Source of the DNA: Stenotrophomonas indicatrix
Lineage (GTDB): Bacteria; Pseudomonadota; Gammaproteobacteria; Xanthomonadales; Xanthomonadaceae
Direction: 5' to 3'
Assembly: GCF_002750975.1 (NCBI RefSeq)
Contig: NZ_PEJS01000001.1
Span: forward strand, 868,001-932,000
Length of the DNA stretch: 64,000 nt
The notes under the pieces were generated by a model. That model was not told the DNA's origin. It saw only the letters and a list, made by a program, of their open reading frames with translations, and did not search any database. Shown one piece after another: positions 1-7,847 of the stretch. The position numbers and the translations under genes are program-made. Positions within the stretch are counted from its first letter, which is position 1. Every line of letters starts with the position of its first letter.

Positions 1-93
1 TTCAACATCGAGGGTGCGGATGCGCAGGTTGGCGATGCCCACCTGACCGATCTTCAGTTCACCGGCCTGTTCGTAATCGAAATTCACTGCCAC
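1..93 (-). CDS. Partial CDS (5' end only), unidentified
   Basis: An open frame runs off the left edge. It starts at a GTG two bases after the stop codon of the upstream acetyltransferase gene, with a purine-rich GGGGA ahead of it. The visible residues begin VAVNFDYEQAGELKIGQVGI and continue with a basic stretch (NLRIRT). Only 31 codons are visible, so I do not assign a family. The tight spacing suggests it is co-transcribed with the acetyltransferase. A second GTG two codons later is an alternative start. Confidence 0.45.
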   Translation of the reverse strand, partial: MAVNFDYEQAGELKIGQVGIANLRIRTLDVE

Positions 94-95
94 GC

Positions 96-692
96 TCAGG
101 TCCCCGTCGACCGCTGTGCCTGCGCCGGCAGCTGCCGGTCGCGCGCCCATGCAACATCAGGCAGCTTGCCGCCATAGGTTTCATTCACCCACGGGAAGCT
201 GCACAGTTCCTTGGCCAGCATGCTGGCGCGCACGTCCACCTGCGGCATGGTGTTCTGGCCCAGCTCGCGGAAGCCGAAGCTGCCGTGGAACAGCAGGGCG
301 GCATCGGCGCCATGGTCCAGGAACACTTCACAGGTCATCTGCGGGTAGCGCAGCTCGGCGAAGCTCTGGGCGTCGGCATAGAACGCACGGCCGACGCCAC
401 CACCGCGACGGCGGCTGGCGACCACGATGCGGTCGATATAGAAGAAGGGGGTGTCCAGGTGTTGCTTGAACCAGGCGAAATTGCTGCTGTCGTGCTGGCT
501 GTCGCTGCCGAAGCCGATCAGGAAGCCGGCCAGGTTGCCGTCGCGCTCGGCGACGCGGAAATACTCAGCGGTTGCATAGAACAGGCGCAGACGCTCGGCA
601 TCCAGGGGAAGGATGGCCAGGCCAGCATTGTTGTTCAAAGCCAGGACGGAATCGAGCTCGTGCTCGCGCACGTCGCGGATGACAATCGACAT
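96..692 (-). CDS. GNAT-family N-acetyltransferase
   Basis: A predicted 198-residue cytoplasmic acyl-CoA-dependent N-acetyltransferase; the substrate is unknown. The GNAT fold shows in the central segment YIDRIVVASRRRGGGVGRAF at about residues 83-102. There the beta4 strand leads into an R-R-G-G-G-V-G-R pyrophosphate-binding loop for acetyl-CoA. It is followed by a helix and the beta5-type strand MTCEVFLDHGAD. I chose the ATG giving MSIVIRDVRE because a GGAG lies just upstream. The same frame could extend 45 residues further, but that extension has no family-like sequence and crosses the divergent promoter region. The gene is divergent from the sensor kinase gene and is probably followed by the partial gene at the window edge. 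Confidence 0.85.
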   Translation of the reverse strand: MSIVIRDVREHELDSVLALNNNAGLAILPLDAERLRLFYATAEYFRVAERDGNLAGFLIGFGSDSQHDSSNFAWFKQHLDTPFFYIDRIVVASRRRGGGVGRAFYADAQSFAELRYPQMTCEVFLDHGADAALLFHGSFGFRELGQNTMPQVDVRASMLAKELCSFPWVNETYGGKLPDVAWARDRQLPAQAQRSTGT

Positions 693-842
693 TGTGACTC
701 CGTGGGGTAACGCGGTTGGTCCCATGTACGGACCCTGCGCATGATTATTGCATGCCCGGGGTGGGCTGCGGCATGAACAGGGGACCGCACCGAACATGAC
801 TTTATGCCCTTGGGCCCTGACGCGCACAGGCTACGATGGGCC

Positions 843-2048
843 ATGCTGGCCCGACTCAACCACAATGCGATGCTGCGCTACTCCGGGTTGTTCACCTGGG
901 GCACCGTCGGCCTTTGGCTTGCGATCTACCTGATCGATCCGGTGTCGCTGACACTGGAAAGCCTGGACGGCGAGGCCGGCTTCCGGATCATTCCCTGGGC
1001 CTCGGCCTACCTGGCCTTCGGCTTCGTGTACTGGGTGCTGACGCGCTCGCTGGGCGAAAGCCGGCCCGGCTTCTTCGACCATGCCGCGCTGATCCTGCTG
1101 ACGGCCTGCGCGATCGGCGTGAGCTACTTCTCCGGCACCGCACTGGGCAGCATCCTGCTGATGGTGGTGGCCGGCCTGCTGCCCTGGCTGCTGGGCCCGC
1201 GCATCGGGGTGGTGTGGCTGGTGGCCAGCAACCTGGCCGTGCTGCCGGTCTACATCCAGCCGCTGGGCTTCCCGCCGGTCATCGCCGTGCTGCAGGCCGT
1301 CGGCTACATGGGTTTTTCCAGCTTCGTGTTCGTGATCGCGCTGGTTGCGCGCCGCCAGGCCGAGGCGCGCGAGGAGCAGCGCCGCCTGAACGCCGAGCTG
1401 CGCGCCACGCGTGCGCTGCTGGCCGAAAGCGCGCGGGTGAACGAGCGCACCCGCATTTCGCGCGAACTGCATGATCTGCTGGGCCACCAGCTGACCGCGT
1501 TGACCCTGAATCTGGAAGTGGCCGGCCACCTCGCCGAGGGCCAGGCGCTGGAGCACGTGAAGCGCTCACATGCCCTGGCCAAGCTGCTGCTGGGCAACGT
1601 GCGCGAGGTGGTCAGCCAGCTGCGCGAGACCGGCGCCATCGACCTGGCCGCTGCGCTGCGTCCGCTGACCGAGCACGTGCCGTCGCTGGACATCCAGCTG
1701 GAGATCGAGGAGCCGCTGAACGTGGAAGACCCGCAGCGGGCCCACGTGCTGCTGCGCTGCACCCAGGAGATCATCACCAACACGGTGCGCCATGCCGGCG
1801 CCCGCCACCTGTGGCTGCGGGTGTACCGTGAGGTCCCGGACCAGGTCGTGGTGGAAGCCCGCGACGACGGTGTCGGGGCGGAAACGGTCAATGTGGGCAA
1901 TGGTTTGCGCGGCATGCGCGAACGCCTGCAACAATGTGGAGGCCAGCTGCAGGTGGAGACCCGCCCCGGCGAAGGCTTCCGGCTGCGGGCGACGGTACCG
2001 GCAACGGTGCTGGCGGCCCTTACCCAGGTTCCTGAAGGAGTGCGTTGA
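843..2048 (+). CDS. DesK/NarL-type sensor histidine kinase
   Basis: An integral-membrane sensor kinase of 401 residues. The first ~165 residues hold five or six hydrophobic segments (for example LLTACAIGVSYFSG, ILLMVVAGLLPWLLG) and no obvious extracytoplasmic domain, so sensing is probably within the membrane. A short coiled coil (ARREEQRRLNAELRATRA-like) leads to a HisKA_3 dimerisation domain with the phospho-acceptor in RTRISRELHDLLGHQ. A HATPase_c domain follows, with an N box (TCQEIITNTVRHA-like) and a G box (DDGVGAETVNVGNGLRGM). The ATG at MLARLNHN is preferred; an upstream in-frame ATG would add 13 residues. Its stop shares one base with the start of the response-regulator gene (TGATG), so the pair is translationally coupled. 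The stimulus is unknown; membrane fluidity, by analogy with DesK, is only a guess. Confidence 0.9.
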   Translation: MLARLNHNAMLRYSGLFTWGTVGLWLAIYLIDPVSLTLESLDGEAGFRIIPWASAYLAFGFVYWVLTRSLGESRPGFFDHAALILLTACAIGVSYFSGTALGSILLMVVAGLLPWLLGPRIGVVWLVASNLAVLPVYIQPLGFPPVIAVLQAVGYMGFSSFVFVIALVARRQAEAREEQRRLNAELRATRALLAESARVNERTRISRELHDLLGHQLTALTLNLEVAGHLAEGQALEHVKRSHALAKLLLGNVREVVSQLRETGAIDLAAALRPLTEHVPSLDIQLEIEEPLNVEDPQRAHVLLRCTQEIITNTVRHAGARHLWLRVYREVPDQVVVEARDDGVGAETVNVGNGLRGMRERLQQCGGQLQVETRPGEGFRLRATVPATVLAALTQVPEGVR

Positions 2049-2689
2049 TGATTCGCGTCTGCCTGGTCGACGACCAAACCCTGGTGCGGCAGGGGATCCG
2101 CTCGCTGCTGGCGCTCGACGACGGCATCGAAGTGGTGGCCGAGGCCGCCGATGGCCGCCAGGCGGTCGAGCTGATCCCGCAGATCCGCCCGGACGTGGTC
2201 CTGATGGACATGCGCATGCCGGTGATGTCCGGGCTGGAGGCGCTGCAGGTGCTGTCACGGCAGGAACAGCTGCCGCCGACCATCATCCTGACCACCTTCG
2301 ACGATGACCAACTGGTGCTGGCCGGGCTCAAGGCCGGGGCCAAGGGCTACCTGCTCAAGGACGTGACCCTGGCGCAGCTGGTCGGGGCGATCCGCACGGT
2401 GGCCGATGGCGGTTCACTGGTGCAGCCGGCGGTGACCCAGCGGCTGCTGTCCGGGCTGGAGCACATGCGCAACGACTTCGTCAGCCTGGACCGGCCCGAC
2501 CCGCTGACCGACCGTGAGACCGAGATCCTGCGGCTGATGGCCAGCGGTTTCTCCAACAAGGAGATCGCCAATTCGCTGGGGGTCGCCGAGGGCACGATCA
2601 AGAACCATGTGTCCAACATCCTTTCCAAACTGGGCGTACGTGACCGTACGCGTGCAGTCCTGAAAGCGTTTGAACTCCAGTTGGTGTGA
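2048..2689 (+). CDS. NarL/LuxR-family response regulator
   Basis: A 213-residue transcriptional response regulator and partner of the adjacent kinase. The receiver domain (about residues 1-120) has the acidic pair in VCLVDDQTLVRQ, the phospho-acceptor aspartate in DVVLMDMRMP, the switch threonine in IILTTFDD and the conserved lysine in GYLLKD. The C-terminal LuxR helix-turn-helix (about residues 148-213) reads LTDRETEILRLMASGFSNKE and AEGTIKNHVSNILSKLGV, a typical DNA-binding core. The ATG overlaps the kinase stop by one base. An in-frame TTG one codon earlier is not needed. No target site could be identified. Confidence 0.93.
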   Translation: MIRVCLVDDQTLVRQGIRSLLALDDGIEVVAEAADGRQAVELIPQIRPDVVLMDMRMPVMSGLEALQVLSRQEQLPPTIILTTFDDDQLVLAGLKAGAKGYLLKDVTLAQLVGAIRTVADGGSLVQPAVTQRLLSGLEHMRNDFVSLDRPDPLTDRETEILRLMASGFSNKEIANSLGVAEGTIKNHVSNILSKLGVRDRTRAVLKAFELQLV

Positions 2690-2934
2690 GGAAAATCCTT
2701 TAGCGACAAAGACTTGGCACGCAGTCTGGGTCCGGATTCAGGGTTGCCCCCCACTTGCCCCCTACATGCCGGGTACGCGGATGCGTTACCCTTCGAATTC
2801 TTTGTGCATACAAATGCGCAGCCGGCACGGAAACCGGTGCGCCAATCCCGATAACCAATGCCCGCGAAGCCTGCTAGGATTGGCGCTTCGCTTCAATCAA
2901 CCCGGCCGTGGGATCGGCCCCGGAGACTCTCTGA

Positions 2935-4008
2935 ATGACCCGTATTATCGAGTTCCTGATCGCCTTGGGGATCGTGGCTGGCCTGTTCGTCATCATTGGC
3001 GTCTGTCTGCCGGGCGAGCGTCACATCACCGAAAGCATCGAGACCAACCGCAAGATGACGATCGTGTACGACACGGTCAGCAGTCTGCGCCGCTTCAAGG
3101 ACTGGAACCCGCTGGTACTGCGCGATCCCGCCGTTGAACTGAAGCTGTCCGGCCCGGCCTCCGGCGTCGGTGCCACTCTCGACTACACCTCCAAGGACCT
3201 GGGCACCGGTTCCTGGAAGGTGACCGAAGCCGAAGAGAACAAGCGTGTTGTGATCGCCGTCGACGATGCCTCCAAGGGTCACGACAAGGTCACCACCTTC
3301 ACCCTGGAGCCGACCGGCAAGGGCGGTCGCAACGTCAAGATCACCCAGGACTACTCGGTGAAGTATGGCTTCGACCTGTTCGGCCGCTACGCAGGCCTGT
3401 ATGTCAGCCGCCAGATCGGCGATGACATCAAGATGGGTCTGTCGCGCCTGGCGAACATGCTGGCCACCGTGCCGAATGTCGACTACCGCACCTCCGAAGC
3501 CCCGCTGACCGATCTGGGCATCGTCGATGTCCCGGCCGAAGACCTGCTGGTCGTCACCGCCGGTAATGTCGACCGTGGCCAGGATTCCATCACCAAGTCC
3601 ATCAAGGACAACCAGGAGTGGATCAAGCGCGTGATCGAGGCCAATGGCCTGGAAGCCGCCGGTCCGCTGCGTATCATCACCACCGATTTCGGTGCTGAGA
3701 AGTACGCCTTCGACATCGCCCAGCCGGTGAAGAAGAAGGGTGCCGAAGGCGTGCCGGCCGAACAGCTGACCGTCAAGATCGACGGTGGCGCTCCGGTCAA
3801 GTACGTCCGCGTTGCTCCGCACCGTTCGGCGCATGCGGCCTACACCGGTCACATGGCAGGCCTGGACGTTGCCCGCAGCGCCCTGCGCGCCTGGGCCGTG
3901 ACCTCGGGCAACGAAGTCATCGACCGTCCGTACGAAACCTGGAAGGACGGCGTGGACAAGTCGTTCACCCCGGAAGCGACGTACGACATCTACTGGGCCG
4001 TCAAGTAA
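2935..4008 (+). CDS. SRPBCC (polyketide cyclase-like) protein with GyrI-like C-terminal domain
   Basis: A 357-residue protein with one N-terminal hydrophobic segment (IIEFLIALGIVAGLFVIIGV), likely a membrane anchor. It is followed by an SRPBCC/polyketide-cyclase-type domain (about residues 35-175; motifs FKDWNPLVLRDP and SGVGATLDYTS). The C-terminal part (about 190-357) resembles GyrI/AraC-effector-binding domains, ending EATYDIYWAVK. Both domains bind hydrophobic or small ligands in known families; no catalytic residues are evident. It is a single-gene unit with a 245-bp upstream gap and a strong terminator directly after the stop. Codon use (GGTC, CGT, AAGG preference) suggests good expression. 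The ligand is unknown. Confidence 0.8.
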   Translation: MTRIIEFLIALGIVAGLFVIIGVCLPGERHITESIETNRKMTIVYDTVSSLRRFKDWNPLVLRDPAVELKLSGPASGVGATLDYTSKDLGTGSWKVTEAEENKRVVIAVDDASKGHDKVTTFTLEPTGKGGRNVKITQDYSVKYGFDLFGRYAGLYVSRQIGDDIKMGLSRLANMLATVPNVDYRTSEAPLTDLGIVDVPAEDLLVVTAGNVDRGQDSITKSIKDNQEWIKRVIEANGLEAAGPLRIITTDFGAEKYAFDIAQPVKKKGAEGVPAEQLTVKIDGGAPVKYVRVAPHRSAHAAYTGHMAGLDVARSALRAWAVTSGNEVIDRPYETWKDGVDKSFTPEATYDIYWAVK

Positions 4009-4042
4009 GCCTCGGCTGACCCGTGTAGTGCTGGACACGAAA

Positions 4043-4072
4043 ACGCGCCGCTTCCTGCGGCGCGTTTTTTTT
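4043..4072 (+). terminator. Rho-independent terminator after the SRPBCC gene
   Basis: A 9-bp GC-rich stem (acgcgccgc / gcggcgcgt) with a five-base loop ttcct is followed by an uninterrupted run of eight T. It lies 34 bp after the stop codon, on the plus strand. Confidence 0.9.
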
Positions 4073-4112
4073 CATCCCGAGCCCGGTGTCGGGCATTGCG
4101 CAAGGAGCTGTC

Positions 4113-4484
4113 ATGTTCAATTCCGAACGACGCGCGCGTAAACCGTCGTTGCTGGCCTGCCTGGGGGCGCTGCTGGCAGCCGCCTCGATCGGTCTCTCGG
4201 CCTATGCCGCGCATGGCGTGTCCGATCCGCTGGCGCAGCAGCACCTGAACATGGCGGCGTTGTACGCCTTTGCCCATGGAGCGGTACTGGCCGCCCTCGG
4301 CCCCCGCGCGCAGGGCGCGATCGCGCATCTGGCGTTGTATGTGTTGCTGCTGGGCGTGCTGCTGTTCTCCGGCAGCCTGGTGGGCGGTGCGCTGTGGCAG
4401 TGGCCGACCCGGCTGGCGCCGGTAGGTGGCACCACGCTGATGGCCGGGTGGGTACTGCTGGCGATCAACGCGCTGCGGCGCTAG
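4113..4484 (+). CDS. DUF423 family small membrane protein
   Basis: A 123-residue hydrophobic protein of the DUF423 (E. coli YgdD-like) family. It has four predicted transmembrane helices: LLACLGALLAAASIGLSAYA, the MAALYAFAHGAVLAAL region, ALYVLLLGVLLFSGSL and GGTTLMAGWVLLAINAL. The family signature AYAAHG...AHGAVLA is visible. An AAGGAG ribosome site lies six bases before the chosen ATG; a longer in-frame start at 4086 would add nine residues ahead of it. The function of the family is unknown. The gene stands alone, just after the terminator of the previous gene. Confidence 0.85.
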   Translation: MFNSERRARKPSLLACLGALLAAASIGLSAYAAHGVSDPLAQQHLNMAALYAFAHGAVLAALGPRAQGAIAHLALYVLLLGVLLFSGSLVGGALWQWPTRLAPVGGTTLMAGWVLLAINALRR

Positions 4485-4502
4485 CCGCAACGCCCAAGCA
4501 CT

Positions 4503-4526
4503 GGTAGCGCCGGGCCACGCCCGGCG
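4503..4526. repeat. SMAG-type palindromic repeat (single copy)
   Basis: The sequence ggtagcgccgggccacgccc(ggcg) matches the ggtag-headed palindrome seen many times in this window. Here it lies 18 bases after the DUF423 stop codon and has one C-for-T change in the loop. The remaining gap to 4604 holds nothing else I recognise. Confidence 0.8.
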
Positions 4527-4603
4527 TCGAGCGCACCGACCCGCGTCTGCCTTTGCTTTTTTGTTTGTTCAATTCCGTGGCGGACGCACCCGGAAACTGT
4601 CCG

Positions 4604-4708
4604 TGGCCGGGAGGTGGGCGGCGCAGGGGCGTAAGCGCCATGGATGGCGCGCCCGAGCTTACATGGACGTACTTGCAGCGGCCCCTGCGCCGCCCACCCT
4701 CCTGGCCA
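4604..4708. repeat. Nested inverted repeat, about 105 bp
   Basis: Outer arms of 27-28 bp (4604-4630 against 4681-4708) pair with one mismatch and one unpaired base. Inside them, gtaagc (4631-4636) pairs with gcttac (4657-4662). Within that, gcgccat (4635-4641) pairs with atggcgc (4644-4650) around a two-base loop; the last two stems share bases 4635-4636. The element could fold as a branched cruciform. It sits in the gap downstream of the convergent DUF423 and VanY-like genes. It may be a dispersed repeat or a miniature mobile element; only one copy is in the window. Confidence 0.7.
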
Positions 4709-4745
4709 GCCCGAGGACCGCAGTCGGGCAGCTGCCACGAGGGGC

Positions 4746-5555
4746 TCAGCCGTTGGCCGGTTTCCAGCACCAGTGCCACGGTTCGTAGACGATCCCATGC
4801 GGGTTGTCGCGCGGATAGCTCAGATGGAACCCGTGCGCCGCGGCATTGGCCTGCAGCCACGCAAACGCAGCCGTCGCCTCGAAGGTCTCCTCTGCCGGCG
4901 CATCCCCCGGTGTGCCGATGTCCAGCGCGTGACCACTGTGGTGTTCGCTGAAACCAGGGGCGGCATTGACCTTCAGGATCTGCGGCACGCTCTGCCCGCG
5001 CGCCAGCTTGCGTTCGAAAATGCCGAGCTGATACGCATGGCTGCGGAAGCCGGAGATCGCGTCCAGTGCAATTCCATCCCGGGCGGCATGCAGGCGCATC
5101 CGTCGCCAGCCCTGCGCGGCACCGCGGCGCAGCCACAACGGGCGGGCAAAGCGATCACGTCCGGCCCAGTGCAGCACGCACGGCTCGGCTTCCAGTGCCA
5201 GCCCGCTGTCGTGCGCATAGCGCTGTGCATCCAGGCCCAGCTGCTGCAGGCGCTGTTGCAGGCCAACCAGCGGCAGCCACTGGTCTTCCAGTGCAGCGCC
5301 GAACGGTCGTGACCGTGCGCCATCCAGCAGGGCCAGCGCGTCCTCCACGCCGGGCTCGCGTGGCAGGCGCGGCACCAGCGAGTGCACACCGTGCGCCAGT
5401 ACTGCCGCCAGGTAGCGGCCATCGCGCTTGCGCCGCAGTACCCATTGCGCGCGGGCCAGCAGGCGGGCGTCGAGATTGCTGCGCGCGCGCAGCAGCGGCG
5501 CAGGCCACAGTTCGACGGTCTCGGTATTGATCAACAGCGGAGTGCTACGGTGCAT
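4746..5555 (-). CDS. M15-family D-alanyl-D-alanine carboxypeptidase (VanY-like)
   Basis: A 269-residue protein whose C-terminal ~150 residues form a peptidase M15B/VanY domain. The zinc-binding H-x6-D motif is in SEHHSGHALDIGTPGD, and the downstream catalytic and ligand residues E-x2-H are in YEPWHW near the C terminus. ISGFRSHAYQLGIFERKLA is typical of the start of the domain. The N-terminal ~110 residues are not recognised. There is no signal peptide and no clear transmembrane helix, so how it would reach peptidoglycan is unclear. It is the last gene of the SPFH operon, nine bases after the PH-like gene. It may trim D-Ala-D-Ala ends of peptidoglycan stems or cleave a related dipeptide. Confidence 0.85.
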   Translation of the reverse strand: MHRSTPLLINTETVELWPAPLLRARSNLDARLLARAQWVLRRKRDGRYLAAVLAHGVHSLVPRLPREPGVEDALALLDGARSRPFGAALEDQWLPLVGLQQRLQQLGLDAQRYAHDSGLALEAEPCVLHWAGRDRFARPLWLRRGAAQGWRRMRLHAARDGIALDAISGFRSHAYQLGIFERKLARGQSVPQILKVNAAPGFSEHHSGHALDIGTPGDAPAEETFEATAAFAWLQANAAAHGFHLSYPRDNPHGIVYEPWHWCWKPANG

Positions 5556-5564
5556 CGATCCAGC

Positions 5565-6158
5565 TTACTGCCGTGGCGCTGTGGCGGCCACCTTGCGCAG
5601 CGCCTCCAGCAGGGCCAGCGGGCGCTCCAGGCTGAGCAGCAGGGTGCTGCCGCCGCGCACCGGAATCACCAGCGTGCGTGCGCGGTCGGTGACCAGGGCA
5701 AAGCCCTTGCCGCCGCCCTGCAGGCGGAAGTGCCCGGAATAGAAGCCGGGCATGCTGTAGCCGTTGGTTTTGAAACGGATGCCATAGCGGCGATCACGGC
5801 TCAGGTCGACCACCTCGGCCTGGTCCAGCAGCAGGTCGGCCACCGGCGTGCGGCGACGGTACAAGGTTGAACGCACGTCCAGCACGTTGCCTGCCAGCTC
5901 CACCCGCCGACGGAAGAACGCCCAGCCCAGGCCGATGCCCATCAGCACGATCACCGCCAGGCTCCATGCCGCGCTGCCGCCCATCAGGAAGAACGGCGGC
6001 GACAGGGTGACCTCCATCCAGGGAGCCTCGCTGCGATTGTCGTGCAGCTGTGCCCACATGCCCACGCCCAGTACCGCCAGCAGTGGCAGCAGCACCCACA
6101 GCACCCGCAGCGAAGAACTCTCGGCAACCTCGAACGGGCGTGCATCACTGCCGCTCAT
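5565..6158 (-). CDS. Membrane protein with bacterial PH-like domain
   Basis: A 197-residue protein with two transmembrane segments near the N terminus (LWVLLPLLAVLGVGMWA and SAAWSLAVIVLMGIGLGWAF). A cytoplasmic beta-rich domain follows, with FRRRVELAGNVLDVRSTLYR, YGIRFKTNGYSMPGFYSGHF and ALVTDRARTLVIPV. These are reminiscent of bacterial PH (bPH) domains. The ATG at MSGSDARPF overlaps the hydrolase stop codon as ATGA; a start 18 bases upstream is less likely. It is fifth in the SPFH operon. Function unknown; a scaffold or lipid-associated role fits the neighbourhood but is inference. Confidence 0.72.
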   Translation of the reverse strand: MSGSDARPFEVAESSSLRVLWVLLPLLAVLGVGMWAQLHDNRSEAPWMEVTLSPPFFLMGGSAAWSLAVIVLMGIGLGWAFFRRRVELAGNVLDVRSTLYRRRTPVADLLLDQAEVVDLSRDRRYGIRFKTNGYSMPGFYSGHFRLQGGGKGFALVTDRARTLVIPVRGGSTLLLSLERPLALLEALRKVAATAPRQ

Positions 6159-7444
6159 CGCTGCGCCTCCACCCAACGCGCAACGTCATCGATCAGCTGC
6201 CCATCCACGTGGCCCGGCTGCGCGTACTCCTTCAATGAACTGGGGCCGCTGCCGGCGATGCCGATGTGGTTGAGGGCAGGGTAGGCCTTCCATTGCACGT
6301 CCCGGCGATCGGCCAGGGCTTTTTTCCACAGTGCCCAATCCGTTTCCGGTACCTGGAAGTCGCGGCCCCCGTGCAGCATCAGCAGTGGTTTTTTCAGCGC
6401 AACCGCGTCGCCGCGTGCGTTCACCGCTTCGATGCTTTTCCAGAACGTCTGCGGCACGCCCAGTGGCAGTTCGCTGGCTGGCACAAGAGTTTCGCTGCGG
6501 GCCGCGGCAATCTGTGCGTCGAGCTTGTCCAGGAACGCGTGTTCCGCGGCGCTGATCGAGCCGTCCAGCGACAGCAGGTAGCGGTTCTGCTCCGGCAGCA
6601 GTTCAAGCAATGTGCGCGCCGGCGCGGCCCACAGGATCGCGCCGCGCGACTGTGGCCAGCGGCTGGCGCTGCGCGGGGCGAGCATGCCGCCCTGGCTGTG
6701 GCCGAGCACGAAGATCCGCTTGCCGTCGATGCGTGGGTCCGCCGCCAACGCGCTCAACGCTGCGATGGCATCGTCGGTGGTCTCGTCATCAACGTTGAAG
6801 CTGCCGCTCTGGAAGTCCTGGGGGCGGGCATGGGTGCGCTTGTCGTAGCGCAGCACGGCGATGCCCTGGGCGGCCAAGCCGCGGGCGATGTCCAGGAACG
6901 GACGGTTGCCACCGATGGTTTCGTCGCGATCCTGTGGGCCGGAGCCGTGCACCAGCACTACGGCCGGGAACGGTCCTTTGCCCTTGGGCAGGGACAAGGT
7001 GCCGGGCAGCGCACCGCGTGCCTGTGGCACGCTGAAATCGGCCTCGCTGTAGTTCGCGTCGGCCGGCGGTGGCGCTGCCTTGGCGGCCGGGGCCGGGCGC
7101 AGCAGCAGGCCAGCCACTTGGTCCTGCCCGTTCACCGCCACCTGCGCAATCACCGCGCCACTGGCGAACTGCAACGGTACTTCCACCAGGTGCAGGCCCT
7201 GCTGCTCACTGCTGTGCGCCGGGCCGCGCTGCTTCAGCTCACCCAGCGACTGCCACAGGCCCTGCAGCTTGTCGGCAGGCACGGCCGCGGCCATCTGCAG
7301 GGTCAGCATGGCTTCGGCATCGGCGGTGCGCCCTGCCTGCAGGTGATCGAGCAGGCGTGCTGCGACCTGCTGCGGTTCGCCAGCGGATGCACTGGCGGTC
7401 AACAGGGCAAGGGAAACAGCAAGCAACGAGCGGCGTGCGCTCAT
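6155..7444 (-). CDS. Secreted alpha/beta hydrolase with DUF3887-like N-terminal domain
   Basis: A 429-residue exported serine hydrolase. A signal peptide is clear (RRSLLAVSLALLTASASAGE). An N-terminal helical DUF3887-like domain (about 25-125) precedes an alpha/beta hydrolase fold. The oxyanion loop is LVHGSGPQDRDETIGG, the nucleophile elbow is VLGHSQGGML (G-x-S-x-G), the acid is in HGGRDFQVPETD and the catalytic histidine is in NHIGI. The ATG is chosen because AAGGAG lies eight bases before it; the GTG two codons upstream is too close to that site. It follows the DUF4177-like gene by two bases and overlaps the PH-like gene. The substrate is unknown; an esterase, peptidase or acyltransferase is possible. 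Confidence 0.87.
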   Translation of the reverse strand: MSARRSLLAVSLALLTASASAGEPQQVAARLLDHLQAGRTADAEAMLTLQMAAAVPADKLQGLWQSLGELKQRGPAHSSEQQGLHLVEVPLQFASGAVIAQVAVNGQDQVAGLLLRPAPAAKAAPPPADANYSEADFSVPQARGALPGTLSLPKGKGPFPAVVLVHGSGPQDRDETIGGNRPFLDIARGLAAQGIAVLRYDKRTHARPQDFQSGSFNVDDETTDDAIAALSALAADPRIDGKRIFVLGHSQGGMLAPRSASRWPQSRGAILWAAPARTLLELLPEQNRYLLSLDGSISAAEHAFLDKLDAQIAAARSETLVPASELPLGVPQTFWKSIEAVNARGDAVALKKPLLMLHGGRDFQVPETDWALWKKALADRRDVQWKAYPALNHIGIAGSGPSSLKEYAQPGHVDGQLIDDVARWVEAQR

Positions 7445-7446
7445 GG

Positions 7447-7626
7447 TCACAGCTCCTTCTTGAAGACCAGCAGGGCCGGGCGCATTGGCGCCGGGACGAT
7501 GATGTTGACCAGTTCCCAGCCCAGCTGGCCCTGGCGGCTGAGTTCGGCCTGGATGTCGTCAGCTTTCTGCAGGCCCATCATGGATGTCTTGACCTCGACG
7601 GTCAGGTAGCTCCAGCGCTTGCTCAT
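7447..7626 (-). CDS. Small DUF4177-like protein
   Basis: A 59-residue protein, [20 protein letters not shown] onward. It shows the short beta-alpha-beta pattern of DUF4177: an aromatic first strand (W-S-Y-L-T-V-E-V), a central helix and the signature [11 protein letters not shown]. Its ATG overlaps the stop of the ribbon-helix-helix gene (ATGA), and its own stop lies two bases before the hydrolase ATG. A GGACAAGGA ribosome site precedes it. Function unknown; conserved placement between an RHH protein and a hydrolase suggests a structural or regulatory partner in the operon. Confidence 0.75.
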   Translation of the reverse strand: MSKRWSYLTVEVKTSMMGLQKADDIQAELSRQGQLGWELVNIIVPAPMRPALLVFKKEL

Positions 7627-7802
7627 TCCTTGTCCTCCGGCGATGGCTTGGGTTTCGGCAGGCGGCCTGCCTTGCGCAGTGCGTCGCGCAGCACGTATTC
7701 GATCTGTGCGTTGAGGCTGCGCAGTTCATCGTCCGCCCAGCGCTGTGCGGCCGCCAGGACCTCGGCGTTGATGCGCAGCGGATAGGCTTTTTTCTCGCTC
7801 AT
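7623..7802 (-). CDS. Ribbon-helix-helix (Arc/CopG-like) DNA-binding protein
   Basis: A 59-residue protein starting [20 protein letters not shown]. It has the RHH pattern: a short basic beta strand (AYPLRI), then a helix ([16 protein letters not shown]), a turn (RSLN) and a second helix ([15 protein letters not shown]). Known Arc-like proteins dimerise through that strand and read DNA in the major groove. It lies 45 bases after the SPFH gene and overlaps the DUF4177-like gene. It is the obvious candidate regulator of this operon; see the direct GATATC repeat upstream of the SPFH gene. There is no toxin-like partner next to it. Confidence 0.82.
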   Translation of the reverse strand: MSEKKAYPLRINAEVLAAAQRWADDELRSLNAQIEYVLRDALRKAGRLPKPKPSPEDKE

Positions 7803-7847
7803 GCAGACTCCTGGCGGGGCGGTGGGGCGCCCCGTTGCGAGGGTGGC

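Noticed and set aside
693..827. 45-residue N-terminal extension of the GNAT protein
   Set aside because: No homology-like sequence, overlaps the divergent promoter region, and the internal ATG has a better ribosome site.
2714..2730. Sigma54-like promoter ttggcacgcagtctggg
   Set aside because: The GG element fits but the GC element (ttgc) at the right spacing is not present.
7623..7802. RHH protein as antitoxin of a toxin-antitoxin module
   Set aside because: The neighbours are an SPFH protein and a DUF4177-like protein; neither resembles a known toxin.
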